Positions 5,221-5,930 of a stretch of DNA of 5,930 nucleotides are shown here, in pieces; position 1 is the first letter of the stretch, and each line of letters opens with the position of its first letter. The position numbers were made by a program, and so were the translations under genes. A model generated the notes under the pieces. That model had not been told where the DNA came from. It did not search any database and saw nothing but the letters and a program-made list of their open reading frames with translations. This stretch comes from Acidobacteriota bacterium (GTDB lineage Bacteria > Acidobacteriota > Terriglobia > Acidiferrales > UBA7541), in NCBI GenBank assembly GCA_003133505.1, contig PKXT01000187.1:1-5930 (forward strand), in the 5' to 3' direction.

Positions 5221-5237
5221 ATTATTCCGCGGATAAT
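5221..5237. promoter_or_regulatory. AT-flanked near-palindrome upstream of the phosphatidyltransferase gene
   Basis: ATTAT-T-CCGCGG-ATAAT is a dyad around CCGCGG with a single unpaired T. It lies 30 bases before the ATG at 5268, where an operator or promoter element would sit. No convincing -35/-10 pair accompanies it. Treat it as a candidate protein-binding site only. Confidence 0.3.
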
Positions 5238-5267
5238 TAAGGTACAGGCGTTCCGTTGTGCTCGCGC

Positions 5268-5828
5268 ATGAAGCCCTTTAAAAAGAGAATCTTCACCGTA
5301 CCCAACCAGCTCACCTTTCTTCGGCTGGGATTTCTGCCGTTTTTCATTATTGCTATTCACTATGGCCGGTATTCGATCGCACTGGGTCTGCTGATTGCCG
5401 CCGGAATCAGCGACGGATTGGACGGGCTGCTGGCGCGCAAACTCAACCAAAAAACCGCGCTAGGAGCTTATCTGGATCCAATTGCCGACAAGGTGATGCA
5501 GTCGTCGTCTTATCTGGTGCTGGCGTGGAACCGAAAAATTGCCTGGTGGTTGGCGATTATGGTGCTGGGGCACGACGGCCTGATTCTGGTCGCCTGCACC
5601 GCCATCATACTGACCGTCGGATTCCGTCCGTTCCCGCCCAGCATCTTTGGCAAAGCCAACACGACGTGCGAAATTCTGCTGGTGGTAACGGTTATCGTTC
5701 TGGCGATTTTTCCGAATCCGTATCTCCTTCTAGCAAAGAAAATCGGAAGCTATATCGTGGCGTGCCTGGTGATGCTGTCTGGAGTTCACTATAGCGTGGT
5801 GGTGGCGCGAAGGCTCGAATCGGAATAG
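5268..5828 (+). CDS. pgsA: CDP-alcohol phosphatidyltransferase, PgsA-type
   Basis: This is a membrane enzyme of the CDP-alcohol phosphatidyltransferase family, most likely phosphatidylglycerophosphate synthase (CDP-diacylglycerol plus glycerol-3-phosphate). The 186-residue product has the full catalytic signature DGxDGxxARx8GxxxDxxxD, with Asp49, Asp52, Asp70 and Asp74 binding metal. The N-terminal VPNQLTFLRL (11-20) is typical of PgsA, as is a later S-x-x-GK-x-x-x-T element (125-133). About five or six hydrophobic segments surround these motifs, consistent with the family's six helices. The ATG at 5268 starts a natural N-terminus. An in-frame TTG at 5256, with AGG 7 bases upstream, is possible and would add four residues. 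No strong Shine-Dalgarno precedes the ATG. It lies 93 bases after scoB and may have its own promoter. A cardiolipin synthase or another head-group specificity cannot be excluded from sequence alone. Confidence 0.88.
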   Translation: MKPFKKRIFTVPNQLTFLRLGFLPFFIIAIHYGRYSIALGLLIAAGISDGLDGLLARKLNQKTALGAYLDPIADKVMQSSSYLVLAWNRKIAWWLAIMVLGHDGLILVACTAIILTVGFRPFPPSIFGKANTTCEILLVVTVIVLAIFPNPYLLLAKKIGSYIVACLVMLSGVHYSVVVARRLESE

Positions 5829-5834
5829 CAGAAT

Positions 5835-5891
5835 CGGCCGGCCGGGAATGTTCCCTACATGCCTTACCCGAAAAGTCAGGCTCCGCGGAGC
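5835..5891. repeat. Cluster of three short palindromes
   Basis: Three dyads lie in the 102 bases after the phosphatidyltransferase gene: CGGCCGGCCG (5835-5844), GGGAA-TG-TTCCC (5844-5855) and GCTCCGCGGAGC (5880-5891). None is followed by a T-run, so a canonical terminator is not supported. They could be regulatory for a gene beyond the window, or GC-rich chance palindromes. Confidence 0.4.
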
Positions 5892-5930
5892 GCGGTCCAC
5901 GCCGTCAGGCAAAGGCTCGCCACAACAACA

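Noticed and set aside
5859..5930. Possible start of a new plus-strand gene (ATG at 5859, open to the window edge)
   Set aside because: Only 24 codons are visible, without a convincing ribosome-binding site or a recognisable motif. It may be real but cannot be supported here.
1..5930. Mobile elements, CRISPR arrays, tRNA or rRNA genes
   Set aside because: I saw no transposase or integrase motif, no repeat-spacer pattern, and no cloverleaf or rRNA-like segment on either strand.

Overview
The window looks like chromosomal DNA from a moderately GC-rich Gram-negative-type bacterium. My best guess is an acidobacterium (Terriglobia/Koribacter-like). The support is the general look of the proteins, the GTG starts, and a membrane-anchored coiled-coil protein and a zinc-ribbon protein that resemble acidobacterial hypotheticals I remember. 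This is inference from memory, not a search result. I see no transposase, integrase, phage gene, tRNA, rRNA or CRISPR array.

Left part, minus strand (1-2193). Reading leftwards there is a six-helix membrane protein of unknown function (1600-2193), a tandem zinc-ribbon protein (949-1359), and then the conserved ribosome/GTPase cluster rplU (L21), rpmA (L27) and obgE (cut by the window edge). A good sigma70-type promoter for rplU lies across the 3' end of the zinc-ribbon gene, and its -10 box overlaps that gene's stop codon. The 240-base gap at 1360-1599 has no convincing gene but holds several inverted repeats.

Right part, plus strand (2394-5828). Diverging from the membrane-protein gene across a 200-base intergenic region comes queF (preQ0 reductase, queuosine synthesis), then a bitopic coiled-coil protein of unknown function. 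Next are the two subunits of a 3-oxoacid CoA-transferase (scoA and scoB, 5 bases apart) and a CDP-alcohol phosphatidyltransferase of the PgsA type. The last 100 bases hold three short palindromes and no supported gene.

The genes fall into several housekeeping functions: translation and ribosome assembly (rplU-rpmA-obgE), tRNA modification (queF), acyl-CoA/ketone-body metabolism (scoAB) and phospholipid head-group synthesis (pgsA-like). Nothing here amounts to a clear new multi-gene system. The least explained items are the tandem zinc-ribbon protein upstream of rplU, the coiled-coil membrane protein after queF, altered residues near the QueF active site, and the structured gap at 1360-1599.
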